Shown here: positions 52,803 to 61,492 of the stretch, piece after piece | Numbering within the stretch: position 1 is the first letter of the stretch | Layout: the number at the start of each line of letters is the position of its first letter | Assembly (NCBI RefSeq): GCF_006636205.1 | Contig: NZ_VIGB01000003.1 | Span: forward strand, 4,702,501 to 4,766,500 | Length of the DNA stretch: 64,000 nt | Source of the DNA: Kitasatospora acidiphila | Lineage (GTDB): Bacteria > Actinomycetota > Actinomycetes > Streptomycetales > Streptomycetaceae | Direction: 5' to 3' | Position numbers and translations under genes: made by a program | The notes under the pieces: generated by a model | Databases searched by the model: none | The model's input: the letters and a program-made list of their open reading frames with translations, nothing else | Told to the model about the DNA's origin: nothing

Positions 52803-54119
52803 GTGCGCGCGTCCGTTATCGACCGAATTGCCAAGATTTCTGTTTCGGCCGCGCGCCGCGCCGACACCGCCCGGGTCCGCCGGCTGGCGGCCACCGTGCC
52901 GCTGGCGGCCGTGGTCGCCGTCGGCGCGGTCGGCAGCGGCACGGCGAAGGGCGACGGCACGGCGCCGGCCGCCGCCGTCAAGGCGGCCGCCCGCCCGTCC
53001 GCCGCCATCCCCGGGGCCGGGGTGCCGGTCGCCCCCAGCGCCCCGGCGAGCCCCGCCGCGTCCACCGCCTCGGCCGCGCCGACCACCGGCGCCGACGCGC
53101 GCACCCCGGTCGCGCACACCCCCACCGGCCACTCCAAGGCCCCGGCCGCCCCGGCCGCCGCCGCGCAGTCCACGGCCCCGTCCTCGACCGGCCCCGCCGC
53201 CAAGAACGAGCTGTCCGCCGGTGTGCCCGGCCAGGACGCCGTGGCCATCCGGTTCAGCGGCCTGGGCCTGGGCCCGAACCAGGGCCTGCCGGTCGGCGCG
53301 ATGAAGCCCACCGGCTTCTCGGTCACCTGGACCAACACCAGCGGCCACCGCCTGGACGCGGTCGCCCCCGTGGTCGCCGCCCAGCACTACGCGCACGCCC
53401 GCTGCCAGGGGACCTCGATGGCCCAGGGCGGCCTGCAGCGCCAGGACGCCTCCGGCTGGACCGACCTGCCGCTCAGCCAGGGCCTGGGCACGGACTACGC
53501 GTACAGCGGTGACGACGCCGCCTTCGCGCTCGAGCCCGGCGCGAGCCGCACCATCGACTACCGGGTCGGGCTCGGTGCGGACAACGGCCCCGGCACCCTG
53601 CTGCTCGAGGCCGACGCCTTCCTCCCGGTCTCCAAGCAGTCGCACCCGCTGCTCGGCGGGACCACGGACGAGGTCACCGTCACCGACGACCACCGTCCGA
53701 CCGCCTCGATGCCCACCATGACGCCGCACCCCACCTCGGTCGAGGTCGGCGGCCCGGCGGTCGAGGTGGAGGTCTCGCCCGGGAACTTCACCAAGGAGCA
53801 GATGGGTTGGCTGGCCCCGCGGCTGACCTTCAACGACGCGGCCGGCGAGCTCCGGGCCCAGGACGTCACGGCCGAGGTCATGGTCAACGGCGCCTGGAAG
53901 CAACTCCCGGTGCGGCAGGACTGCGACGGCGTCGCGGTGGACGCCTCCTCGGTCGCCACCATCCCGGCACCGGCCGGGCGGGTCTTCAACTACGACTTCC
54001 GGTTCGCGCTGAAGGCGAGCACCGCCAAGGGCATCACCTCGCTCACCGTGGGTGCCGGTGCCGTCGGTGACGCCCACTACGCGGCGCCGGTGACCATCCC
54101 GGTGGCCGTCGTCCGCTGA
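52803..54119 (+). CDS. secreted Ala/Pro-rich surface protein
   Basis: A 438-residue exported protein. A hydrophobic segment at about 30-50 (LAATVPLAAVVAVGAVGSG) acts as signal or anchor, followed by an Ala/Pro/Ser/Thr stretch to about 135 and two beta-rich domains. The first has FSVTWTNTSGH and ends SRTIDYRVGLG, a pattern also seen in the protein at 54934. GTG start at 52803 behind GGGGGG. It lies just before the ECF sigma gene and may be part of its regulon. Function unknown. Confidence 0.65.
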   Translation: MRASVIDRIAKISVSAARRADTARVRRLAATVPLAAVVAVGAVGSGTAKGDGTAPAAAVKAAARPSAAIPGAGVPVAPSAPASPAASTASAAPTTGADARTPVAHTPTGHSKAPAAPAAAAQSTAPSSTGPAAKNELSAGVPGQDAVAIRFSGLGLGPNQGLPVGAMKPTGFSVTWTNTSGHRLDAVAPVVAAQHYAHARCQGTSMAQGGLQRQDASGWTDLPLSQGLGTDYAYSGDDAAFALEPGASRTIDYRVGLGADNGPGTLLLEADAFLPVSKQSHPLLGGTTDEVTVTDDHRPTASMPTMTPHPTSVEVGGPAVEVEVSPGNFTKEQMGWLAPRLTFNDAAGELRAQDVTAEVMVNGAWKQLPVRQDCDGVAVDASSVATIPAPAGRVFNYDFRFALKASTAKGITSLTVGAGAVGDAHYAAPVTIPVAVVR

Positions 54120-54148
54120 CGGGTCGGCTGCTGCGAAAATCGCCCTTC

Positions 54149-54172
54149 CAAGATCAATTACATCAAGATCAA
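54149..54172. repeat. direct repeat before the ECF sigma gene
   Basis: CAAGATCAA occurs at 54149-54157 and 54164-54172, a 15-base period, in the leader of the sigma gene. It could be an activator site. Not tested against any known motif. Confidence 0.4.
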
Positions 54173-54241
54173 CTGCGCCAAGGCCAACAGTCTGGACGGC
54201 GACCGTCCCCCGCCGCCGTCCCCGGGGGAAGCAGAACGCAC

Positions 54242-54937
54242 ATGTCACTGGTAGTCGGCCTGCCGCCCGCTGTGCTTGCGCGCAGCGGGCGACGGGCCTG
54301 GGCGCCCGCGGGAGTGCTGAAGGCGTTCTTCAGTGCGCTGAGCCCGGCCGCGGGCTCGGAGGAGCCCTCCGAGTCGCCCGGGCAGGCGGCCGCCGTCCGC
54401 CGGTCCGGATTCCGGCTGCTGCGCGGCGGCCGGGCGCCCGAGCAGGAATCCCGCCCCACCCTGACCGAGCTCTACCACGCCCACCGGCTCGGCCTGGTCC
54501 GGCTGGCGGTGCTGCTGGTGGACCGCCAGGACATCGCCGAGGACGTGGTGCAGGAGGCGTTCGCCGCGCTCTTCCAGAAGCACGGCGAGCAGTTGGACGA
54601 CGTCGACAACGCGCTGGGCTACCTGCGCACTTCGGTGGTCAACGGCGCCCGCTCGGTGCTGCGCCGCCGCAAGACCGCGCGCGCTTACGTACCGCCGCAC
54701 GAGGCCGACGCCCCGTCCGCCGAGGAGCACGCCGTCCTCAACGACGAACACCGCCGAGTGGTGGCCGCCCTGCGGGAGTTGACCGAGCGCCAGCGCGAGG
54801 TGCTGGTGCTGCGCTACTGGTCCGATCTGTCCGAGGCGCAGATAGCCGAGGCCCTGGGGATCTCCCGAGGAGCCGTGAAGTCCACCGCGAGCCGGGCCCT
54901 GGACGCCCTGGAGAAGCAGCTGGAGAAGGCCAGATGA
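54242..54937 (+). CDS. ECF sigma factor (SigE-like family)
   Basis: A 231-residue factor. After a variable N-terminal 70 residues comes region 2 (LTELYHAHRLGLVRLAVLLV, DIAEDVVQEAFAALF) and region 4 (LTERQREVLVLRYWSDLSEA and AEALGISRGAVKSTASRAL). The ATG at 54242 has an AGCAG-like weak ribosome-binding site; a start nearer LTELYH is possible. The next gene overlaps it by four bases and encodes a membrane protein, the usual arrangement for sigma and anti-sigma. What it responds to is not known; the neighbouring surface proteins suggest the cell envelope. Confidence 0.9.
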   Translation: MSLVVGLPPAVLARSGRRAWAPAGVLKAFFSALSPAAGSEEPSESPGQAAAVRRSGFRLLRGGRAPEQESRPTLTELYHAHRLGLVRLAVLLVDRQDIAEDVVQEAFAALFQKHGEQLDDVDNALGYLRTSVVNGARSVLRRRKTARAYVPPHEADAPSAEEHAVLNDEHRRVVAALRELTERQREVLVLRYWSDLSEAQIAEALGISRGAVKSTASRALDALEKQLEKAR

Positions 54938-56343
54938 CGACTGATCAGAAGCATCCCGAGGGCGGCGGGCCCGGCGACAGTCCGGTGGAGCGGCTGTTGC
55001 GCGAGGCACTGGCCGCCCGGGCCGACCAGGTGGGCGTGCACGATCTGCGCCCGGCCGCGCCGCCGAGCCGCCGGATCCGCCGGCTGAAGCCGGTCCACGC
55101 GGCACTGGTGCCGCTGGGGCTGGCCGCCGCCGTCACCATCGGCTTCGCGGGCTTCAGGTCCAGCACGGTGGCGGACCGCGCCAAGCCGGCTCCCGCCGGC
55201 TCGATCACGGCGAGCCGCAGCGCCGCGCCGACGCCGAGCCCGAGCGGCAGCCCGGCGCCGAGCCCCAGCGCCTCGACGAGCGCGAGCGCGAGCACGAGCA
55301 CGAGCCCGGACGCGGCGGGCGGCTCGCCGGGCGCCCCCTTGAGCGACCAGTCGACGGCGACCACGACACCGCCGCCCGGCGACGCACCGGCGGCACCGGT
55401 CAGCCTAGGGGCGGTCCAGTCCTTTCGCGGGGTCAACTTCCGGCTGCCGAGCGGGTGGTCGGTCAGTGTCGGGAGCCCGTTGGGGGACCAAGCATGCCTG
55501 GAGGCGCCCGACCCCAATGCCACCATCGGCCTGGGCGCATGTGGCCCGAACGGCATCACGCTCGCCGTCTACACGACCACCCAGGAGGTCAACCAGGCCG
55601 TCGACCCGACGCTGGACGAACTGGACAGGTCCCAGGCCTGGAGTCACCAGCCGTACTGCTACGACCCGCAGAACCCGCACAACGGCGACGTGAGCCTGGC
55701 CTCCTACGACAAGTCGACGGTCACCCTGCCCGCCGGCCAGGCCGGCCTGGCCACCTGGAACGTCAACTGCACCGGCGGCGGCCAGTTCACCGCCAGGATG
55801 TGGGGCTTCCAGCAGCAGGTGCTGCTCGCCGTCCGGGGGCTCGACCCGAAGTACGAGAGCGGACTGCAGGCGGTGCTGGGCAGCCTTGACCTCAGCGGCC
55901 ACCTGCCGCCGATGCCCAACCCCGTGAGCATCAGCACCTCGGGCCTGGGCCAGGGCGGCCAGCAGGTGCCGGACGACAACACCAAGGTGCCCTTCTCGGT
56001 GACGTTCACCAACACCGGCAGCACGCCGCTGCTCCAGGTGCTGCCGGACGTCACGGTTCCCGGCGCCGGCGCCGGCACGCTGGAGGAGCAGGCGGACGAC
56101 GGCTCCTGGGTCAGCGTTGGTCTGGCCCCCGGCGCCCCGGGCCCGAAGGGGAACGTCCCGGCCTTCCAGCTCGCCGCCGGGGCCGCCAAGACGGTCAACT
56201 ACCGCATCTCGTTCGCCCCGGCCGCGAACTTCGCCCAGTCGCCCCTCAACCTGGTGGCGGTGGCGTGGCTGAAGTTCGTCCCGGAGGGCAGCCTCAGCAC
56301 GCTGGGTACCAGCTTCGTCCACCTGCCATTGGTCACCAAGTGA
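54934..56343 (+). CDS. membrane protein, putative partner (anti-sigma-like) of the ECF factor
   Basis: A 469-residue single-pass protein. The first 50 residues are cytosolic and could hold a short sigma-binding segment; one helix follows (VHAALVPLGLAAAVTIGFAG), then a Ser/Thr/Pro linker (to about 140) and two extracellular domains. The last domain, FSVTFTNTGSTPLLQ to KTVNYRISF, resembles a domain of the surface protein at 52803. A ZAS zinc motif is not present, so it is not a standard anti-sigma factor. Start overlaps the sigma stop as ATGA. Confidence 0.7.
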   Translation: MTTDQKHPEGGGPGDSPVERLLREALAARADQVGVHDLRPAAPPSRRIRRLKPVHAALVPLGLAAAVTIGFAGFRSSTVADRAKPAPAGSITASRSAAPTPSPSGSPAPSPSASTSASASTSTSPDAAGGSPGAPLSDQSTATTTPPPGDAPAAPVSLGAVQSFRGVNFRLPSGWSVSVGSPLGDQACLEAPDPNATIGLGACGPNGITLAVYTTTQEVNQAVDPTLDELDRSQAWSHQPYCYDPQNPHNGDVSLASYDKSTVTLPAGQAGLATWNVNCTGGGQFTARMWGFQQQVLLAVRGLDPKYESGLQAVLGSLDLSGHLPPMPNPVSISTSGLGQGGQQVPDDNTKVPFSVTFTNTGSTPLLQVLPDVTVPGAGAGTLEEQADDGSWVSVGLAPGAPGPKGNVPAFQLAAGAAKTVNYRISFAPAANFAQSPLNLVAVAWLKFVPEGSLSTLGTSFVHLPLVTK

Positions 56344-56367
56344 CAATGGCACGAGCCCAGTTGAGAA

Positions 56368-56409
56368 CGCCTCAGGGGGTGCCCGGACCACCGGGCGCCC
56401 CCTGAGGCG
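56368..56409. terminator. bidirectional hairpin terminator
   Basis: CGCCTCAGGGGGTGCCCG pairs with CGGGCGCCCCCTGAGGCG over 18 bp with one G-T pair. It lies between convergent genes. Confidence 0.88.
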
Positions 56410-56430
56410 GGTCTTGGCCGTTCGACCGGG

Positions 56431-57927
56431 TCAGCCGTTCAGCGCTGCCATCCACGCCTCGACGTCCGCCGAGGTGCGCGGCAGGGCGGCCGAGAGGTTC
56501 TCGTTGCCGGTCTCGGTGACCAGGATGTCGTCCTCGATCCGGACGCCGATGCCGCGGTACTCCTCGGGCACCGTCAGGTCGTCGAGCTGGAAGTACAGGC
56601 CCGGCTCTACGGTCAGGCACATGCCCGGCACCAGCTCGGCGTCGACGTACTGCTCGCGGCGGGCGTGGGCGCAGTCGTGCACGTCCAGGCCGAGCATGTG
56701 GCCGGTGCCGTGCAGGGTCCAGCGGCGCTGCAGGCCCAGCTCCAGCACCTTCGCCACGTCGTAGACCGCCGGGTCGAGCAGGCCCCAGGCGAGCAGGTGC
56801 TCGGCCAGCACCCGCTGGGCGGCGTCGTGGAAGTCGCGGAACCGGCCGCCCGGCTTCACCGCGGCGATGCCGGCCTGCTGGGCCTCGTAGACCGCGTCGT
56901 AGATCTTGCGCTGCAGCGGGGTGAAGGTGCCGTTGATCGGCAGCGTGCGGGTCACGTCGGCGGTGTAGAGGGTGCTGGTCTCCACGCCGGCGTCGAGCAG
57001 CAGCAGCTCGCCGGGGCGGACGTCGCCGTCGTTGCGCACCCAGTGCAGGGTGGTCGCGTGCGGGCCGGCGGCGGCGATGGTGCCGTAGCCCACGTCGTTG
57101 CCCTCGACCCGGGCGCGGCGCCAGAAGGTGCCCTCGATCCAGCGCTCCGAGGTGGCCTTGGCCCGGTCCAGCTCGCGCACCACGTCGGTGAAGCCGTTGA
57201 CGGTGGCGTCGCAGGCGGCCCGCAGCTGCTCGATCTCCCAGGCGTCCTTGACCAGGCGCAGGCCGCTCAGGAAGACCCGCAGCTCCTCGTCGCGCTCCTC
57301 GTCGGTGCCGAGCGCGCCCTCCAGGCCGGCGTCGTAGCCGCGCACCAGGCGGGTCGGCACGGCGGTGCCGGCGGTCAGCTCCTCGACGGCCTCGCGGACA
57401 TCGCGGGCCGGCACGCCGAGCAGCCGCTCCGCCTCGGTCAGGCTGTGGCGGCGGCCGACCCACAGCTCGCCCTGGCCGTCCAACCAGAACTCGCCGTTCT
57501 CCCGGTTGGAGCGCGGCAGCAGGTAGAGCACCGCGTCGTGGCCGCCGGCGGCGAGCGGGTTCAGCACCAGCACGGCGTCCTGGGTCTGGTCGCCGGTGAG
57601 GTGGACGTACTCGCTGGCCGCCCGGAACGAGTACTCGGTGTCATTGGCCCGGGTGCGCAGGTTGCCGGCCGGGACCACCAGGCGCTCGCCGGGGAAGGCG
57701 GCGGACAGCGCGGCGCGCCGGGCGGCGGTGTAGGAGGCCTGCTCGACGGGCTGCAGGTCGTGCAGCTCGGTGTCGGCCCAGCCGGACTTCATCGACTCGG
57801 CCAGCTCGTCGGACACGCCGTCGTACAGGCCGTTCTTACGGGCCTTGATCGGCTGCTCCGCGGCCTCCTCGTCGGTGCCGGTGCCCTCGGGGTTCTCCGC
57901 CACTGCCGGGGTGCGGTCCTCGGTCAC
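56431..57927 (-). CDS. pepP: Xaa-Pro aminopeptidase (aminopeptidase P, M24B)
   Basis: A 498-residue cytosolic metalloprotease that removes an N-terminal residue before proline. The AMP_N domain (about 50-190) is followed by the pita-bread fold. The five metal ligands are all visible: Asp in LLDAGVE, Asp in ADVTRT, His in HGTGHMLGLDVHD, Glu in TVEPGLYF and Glu in GVRIEDD. The N-terminal 45 residues are acidic and Ala-rich. The GTG at 57927 was chosen for its GGAGG at eight bases. It is a single gene bounded by a strong terminator. Confidence 0.95.
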   Translation of the reverse strand: MTEDRTPAVAENPEGTGTDEEAAEQPIKARKNGLYDGVSDELAESMKSGWADTELHDLQPVEQASYTAARRAALSAAFPGERLVVPAGNLRTRANDTEYSFRAASEYVHLTGDQTQDAVLVLNPLAAGGHDAVLYLLPRSNRENGEFWLDGQGELWVGRRHSLTEAERLLGVPARDVREAVEELTAGTAVPTRLVRGYDAGLEGALGTDEERDEELRVFLSGLRLVKDAWEIEQLRAACDATVNGFTDVVRELDRAKATSERWIEGTFWRRARVEGNDVGYGTIAAAGPHATTLHWVRNDGDVRPGELLLLDAGVETSTLYTADVTRTLPINGTFTPLQRKIYDAVYEAQQAGIAAVKPGGRFRDFHDAAQRVLAEHLLAWGLLDPAVYDVAKVLELGLQRRWTLHGTGHMLGLDVHDCAHARREQYVDAELVPGMCLTVEPGLYFQLDDLTVPEEYRGIGVRIEDDILVTETGNENLSAALPRTSADVEAWMAALNG

Positions 57928-58070
57928 GTTCGTCGCCTCCTTGCGATTCCCTCCGCCCCGGGGCGCATCGGATCGCGACACGACACGGGCGGCTGTGGCT
58001 CCCATGGTACGGAGCGGTGCCCGATCACCCGTTCGGCAGGGCCCGGGCGGGCCCTGCCGAACGGGGTGGG

Positions 58071-58327
58071 TCAGCCCTTGCCCCAGGTCTGGGTGGACCA
58101 GAGGGCCCCGCCGGTGGTCGGGCCGCCGCCGGGTGCGTACACCACCACGTTGGCATCGTCCTGGACCAGCAGGGAGGCGCCCGGGTGGCCCCAGGTGTGG
58201 CTGGACCAGAGGGCGCCGCCGGTGTTCGGGCCGCCGCCGGGCCGGCCGCCACCAGGGCTGAGCCGACCACCAGACCGGCGGTGAACAGTGCGGCCGCGGC
58301 GCGGCGGAGCAGTTTCGCTTGACGCAT
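58071..58327 (-). pseudogene. small bulb-lectin-like secreted protein, frameshifted
   Basis: The ATG at 58327 starts a signal peptide (LLRRAAAALFTAGLVVGSAL). Then the frame changes and a B-lectin-like segment follows: GGALWSSHTWGHPGASLLVQ, DDANVVVYAPGG and a second TGGALWSTQTWG. The total span is one base short of 86 codons, so a missing C in a C-run near 58255 would restore a short protein of 85 residues. It may instead be a lectin gene that lost several repeats. Mannose-binding activity is doubtful at this length. Confidence 0.6.
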
Positions 58328-58429
58328 CGTTTCCCCCCACGGGAATCCTTGGAAGCACCGCATGGTGACGGTGCATCAGTACAGGCGGGTGGGGCCGCGT
58401 CAGGTTGCGTGAAGGACGCGAGGAACCTT

Positions 58430-59941
58430 CTACTCGAACCGCACCGCGAGCATCACCAGGTCGTCCGCCGCCTGGACGGGTTCGCTCGCGCACGTCGCCA
58501 GCAGGTACCCGCACAGCCGGTCCGGATCGTTGCGCAAGTCGCGGGGCGCGTCGGCGGCGGCCTTGCGCAGGCAGGCCTGGCCGGCGTGCAGGGTGGCGCC
58601 GCAGCGGCGGGCCAGGCCCTCGGTGTAGAGCAGCAGCAGGTCGCCGCGCTCGGCGCTCAGCTCCACCCCGGGCGCCTCCCAGCAGCTCAGCATGCCGAGC
58701 GGTGCGGAGAGCGAGGTCTCCACGAAGTTGGCGCCGTACCGGGTGACCAGGATCGGCGGGCAGGCGCCGGCCCCGGCCAGGGTGATCTGCCGCTCCAGCG
58801 GGTCCACGCAGGCGTAGACGGCGGTCGCGGTGCGGGTCGGCTCGGTGGTCTTGAGCAGCAGCTCCAGGTCGCCGAGCACGGCCACCGGGTCCTCGCCCTC
58901 CAGCACCGCGTAGGCGCGCAGCGCGGCCCGGATCCGGCCCATCGCGCTGGCCGCACCCGGCGCGGAGCCGGGCCCGGCGCCCGGGCCGTCACCGGTGACC
59001 GAGCCGACGCTCAGCCCGAGCGAGCCGTCCGGCAGTCCGATCGCGTCGTACCAGTCGCTGCCACCCGCCTGCTCCAGGCCGGCCGGCACCCAGCGGGCGG
59101 CCAGCCGCAGGCCGGCCGGCCGCGGCAGGTGGTCGGGGAGCAGCCCGCGGCGCAGCGCCTCGGCGGCGCGGCGGCCGCGCTCGGCGGACAGGCGGCAGGC
59201 CAGCAGCGGTGCGGCGAAGGCGGCGTAGCGGCGGGCCAGCTCCTGGCGGTCGGCGGCGGGGCGGGTGGGCTCCGGGAAGAACCAGGCGGCGGCGGCCAGC
59301 GGCCCGTCCTCGGCGGTGGCCAGCGGCACCGCGTAGCAGGCGGCGAGCCCCAGGTCGGCCGCCACCTCGCGGAACCGGGGGGACACCTCGGTGCCGTCCA
59401 GCAGGTCGGGGTGGAGCAGCTGGTCGGGGCGGTCGACCGGGTCGAGCAGCCCGGCGAACGGGCCCTGGCGCACCGGCACCGTCTCCAGCGCGCCGATCGC
59501 CGCCCGGTCCAGCGCCAGGCCGACCATCGGCCCGTGGCCCGCGTGGTCGGGCCAGCCGGCGCCGATCGGGCCGCGCAGCCCGCAGGGGTCGGCCGGTTCG
59601 CCGCCGTCGGCGCCGCGGGCCAGGGTGACGAGCAGTCCGCAGCGGGCGCCGAGGAGTTCGGCGCCGGAGTCGAGCAGCGCGGTCAGGGCGGCGGGCAGGT
59701 CGCGGGCCGTGGCCAGCCGCTCGGTGTGGTGCTGCAGCCAGTCGAGCGCCGCCGGCGGCTCCAGCGGGACGAGCACCTCGGCCGGCCAGGGGGCGGCGGC
59801 CGCCCGCTGGGGCAGGTCGAGCAGGCTGGTCAGTCGTCCACCGGTTGTTGACGGTCCGTCAGTCGACTGGTCGCAGGCAGAGCTGCCGTCCTCCCGCTCG
59901 GGCGTGGTCCCACTGGCACCGGACGGACGCTTGTCACTCAT
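58430..59941 (-). CDS. PP2C-type (SpoIIE) serine phosphatase with GAF-like domain
   Basis: A 503-residue protein phosphatase that would dephosphorylate anti-anti-sigma proteins. A GAF-like domain spans about 70-250 (ALLDSGAELLGARCGLLVTL). The SpoIIE domain (about 270-503) shows GSDWYDAIGL, a GDGPG turn and the late DDLVMLAVRFE; the metal-binding Asp of GSDWYD and Asp of ADDLVM are in place. GGGAG precedes the ATG at 59941; a longer frame to 60007 has no site. It fits the partner-switching network suggested by the RsbW-like genes at 9999 and 62594. Confidence 0.9.
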   Translation of the reverse strand: MSDKRPSGASGTTPEREDGSSACDQSTDGPSTTGGRLTSLLDLPQRAAAAPWPAEVLVPLEPPAALDWLQHHTERLATARDLPAALTALLDSGAELLGARCGLLVTLARGADGGEPADPCGLRGPIGAGWPDHAGHGPMVGLALDRAAIGALETVPVRQGPFAGLLDPVDRPDQLLHPDLLDGTEVSPRFREVAADLGLAACYAVPLATAEDGPLAAAAWFFPEPTRPAADRQELARRYAAFAAPLLACRLSAERGRRAAEALRRGLLPDHLPRPAGLRLAARWVPAGLEQAGGSDWYDAIGLPDGSLGLSVGSVTGDGPGAGPGSAPGAASAMGRIRAALRAYAVLEGEDPVAVLGDLELLLKTTEPTRTATAVYACVDPLERQITLAGAGACPPILVTRYGANFVETSLSAPLGMLSCWEAPGVELSAERGDLLLLYTEGLARRCGATLHAGQACLRKAAADAPRDLRNDPDRLCGYLLATCASEPVQAADDLVMLAVRFE

Positions 59942-60332
59942 GCCGCGACTCCCAGCGCGGTGGCCCGGACCGCCCGGACCCCCATGGCCCAAGCCCGGCC
60001 AAACCACTCTTTAATGTCCCGTTTCTACACAGGTCGGTCGGTACGTGTCCAGGATCGGGCCGCAGCCGGATGGCTGGTTCTTCCCCGGCGCTTCCTCGCA
60101 TCCGCCACGGCCATGAGGACTTCCTGGGAACCGCCGCGGGAGTGGAGCACCCCGGGAGCGGGCAGAAGCTGACCAGAAGGCTGCCGGAACCCTGCCCGGA
60201 GCGTAAGGATCCCCCCGCCCGGCAACCGCGCTGACCAGAAGTCACTCACTCGTACGGTGGAACCGGACGGCGCCGAACGGCGTCCATCCGGTCGCATCAG
60301 GGATTCTCGAAACCATGACCCCGGCCGCTCGC
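59942..60332. other. divergent intergenic region, no gene seen
   Basis: Nearly 400 bases between the SpoIIE and primase-like genes. An AT-richer patch near 60005-60030 may be the SpoIIE promoter. Open frames here lack ribosome-binding sites and normal codon bias. Confidence 0.5.
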
Positions 60333-60366
60333 TCCCCCAGCCTCCGGCCGGGGGGACCCCCATGGC
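60333..60366. repeat. dispersed 34-base GC-rich repeat, intergenic copy
   Basis: The complement of the element at 43483, with one extra base in a C-run (five instead of four). It lies about 100 bases upstream of the primase-like gene and could form a strong hairpin. Confidence 0.85.
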
Positions 60367-60467
60367 CGGCGGTGCCTTCCCCGAGTTGCCTCCTGCGGCT
60401 GTCCGGCCGCGCGTCAGGTCGTGATCCACCCGCTCGCCTTGATCCACCCGGTCACGGAGAGGAACGA

Positions 60468-61187
60468 GTGCCCATGCGTGAGACGCGGGAGCCGTCCGGC
60501 AGACACCGCCGGACCCGACAGGCCCTGCTGCAGGCGGCGTTGACCTGCACCCAGCGGTGGCACTGGCCGGTGGTGCCCGGTGCGGTGCCGGTGCTGCGGG
60601 CCGGCGACGGCACCGGGCCCTCGGTGTGCTGCGGCTGCGCCGATCCGCACTGCCCGGTGCCGGCCGCGCACCCGCACGGCCAGTCGCTGCTGGCCGCCAC
60701 CACCGACGCCCGGATGGTGCGCTGGTGGTGGGAGCGGCACAGCCCGCAGGCGCCGGTGCTGGTGGCCACGGGGACGGCGGTGGCGGCGGTCAGCCTGCCC
60801 GCGGCGGCGGGTGCCCGGCTGCTCGGCTACCTGGACGCGCTGCGGATCCCCTGCGGGCCGGTGCTGGCCGGGCCGACCAGGTGCGCGCTGCTGGTCGCGC
60901 CGTACGGCTACCCGGAGTTGGGCGAGCTGCTGGCCGCCCAGGAGGCGACGCTGCGCCCCGGTGGTGCGCCCGGGCAGGTGCCGAGCTGCGTGCGCTACCA
61001 CGGGCCGGGCGGGTTCCTGGTGCTGCCGCCGTCGCGGGTCGGGCTCGGCCAGGCGGCGGTGCGCTGGGTGCGGCGGCCGGTGCCGCTGCCCGGTGGCGGG
61101 GTGCGACTGCCGCCGGTGGCACAGCTGTTGGAGGGGCTGGTGGCGGCGGGCTCGGCGGTGCCGGACGGCAGCCGGCTGGCCTACTGA
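60468..61187 (+). CDS. bifunctional primase/polymerase (PrimPol)-like N-terminal domain protein
   Basis: A 239-residue protein resembling the DNA primase/polymerase N-terminal domain family. It starts near residue 15 with LLQAALTCTQRWHWPVVPGA, followed by CCGCADPHCPVPAAHPHG, a typical Cys/His-rich stretch of these proteins in Streptomyces. The catalytic Asp pair expected in true primases is not clear, so activity is doubtful. GTG at 60468 and ATG at 60474 are both possible behind GGAGAGGA. Its role is unknown. Confidence 0.7.
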   Translation: MPMRETREPSGRHRRTRQALLQAALTCTQRWHWPVVPGAVPVLRAGDGTGPSVCCGCADPHCPVPAAHPHGQSLLAATTDARMVRWWWERHSPQAPVLVATGTAVAAVSLPAAAGARLLGYLDALRIPCGPVLAGPTRCALLVAPYGYPELGELLAAQEATLRPGGAPGQVPSCVRYHGPGGFLVLPPSRVGLGQAAVRWVRRPVPLPGGGVRLPPVAQLLEGLVAAGSAVPDGSRLAY

Positions 61188-61310
61188 CGGCGGGGCGGGG
61201 GCCGATCGCGGCTGACGTTCGGGGCCCGACCGCTCAAGGCGGGCCCAGCCCCTCAACTCGGGCCGGACCGCCCGACTTTGGCCCGACCGCTCAACTTTGG
61301 GCCAGAAAAG

Positions 61311-61358
61311 GAAAATCCGGCCGCTGGCGACGGGGGATGCACCAGCGACCGGACTTTT
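61311..61358. terminator. intrinsic terminator with A/T flanks
   Basis: TCCGG-C-CGCTGG (61316-61327) pairs with CCAGCG-A-CCGGA (61342-61353); A-rich bases precede it and CTTTTC follows. It would work in both directions between two convergent genes. Confidence 0.8.
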
Positions 61359-61492
61359 CAACAGTAACAAGGATTGGCGCCATAGCCAAAGCCCCTGGCG
61401 GGGTTGGTCCTGAGATTTCCCTGCCCAGGCGGGTGGATGTGACCAGTTTCACGCCGATTCGGCCGGAAACGATCACATGGCGCCAGCACCGG

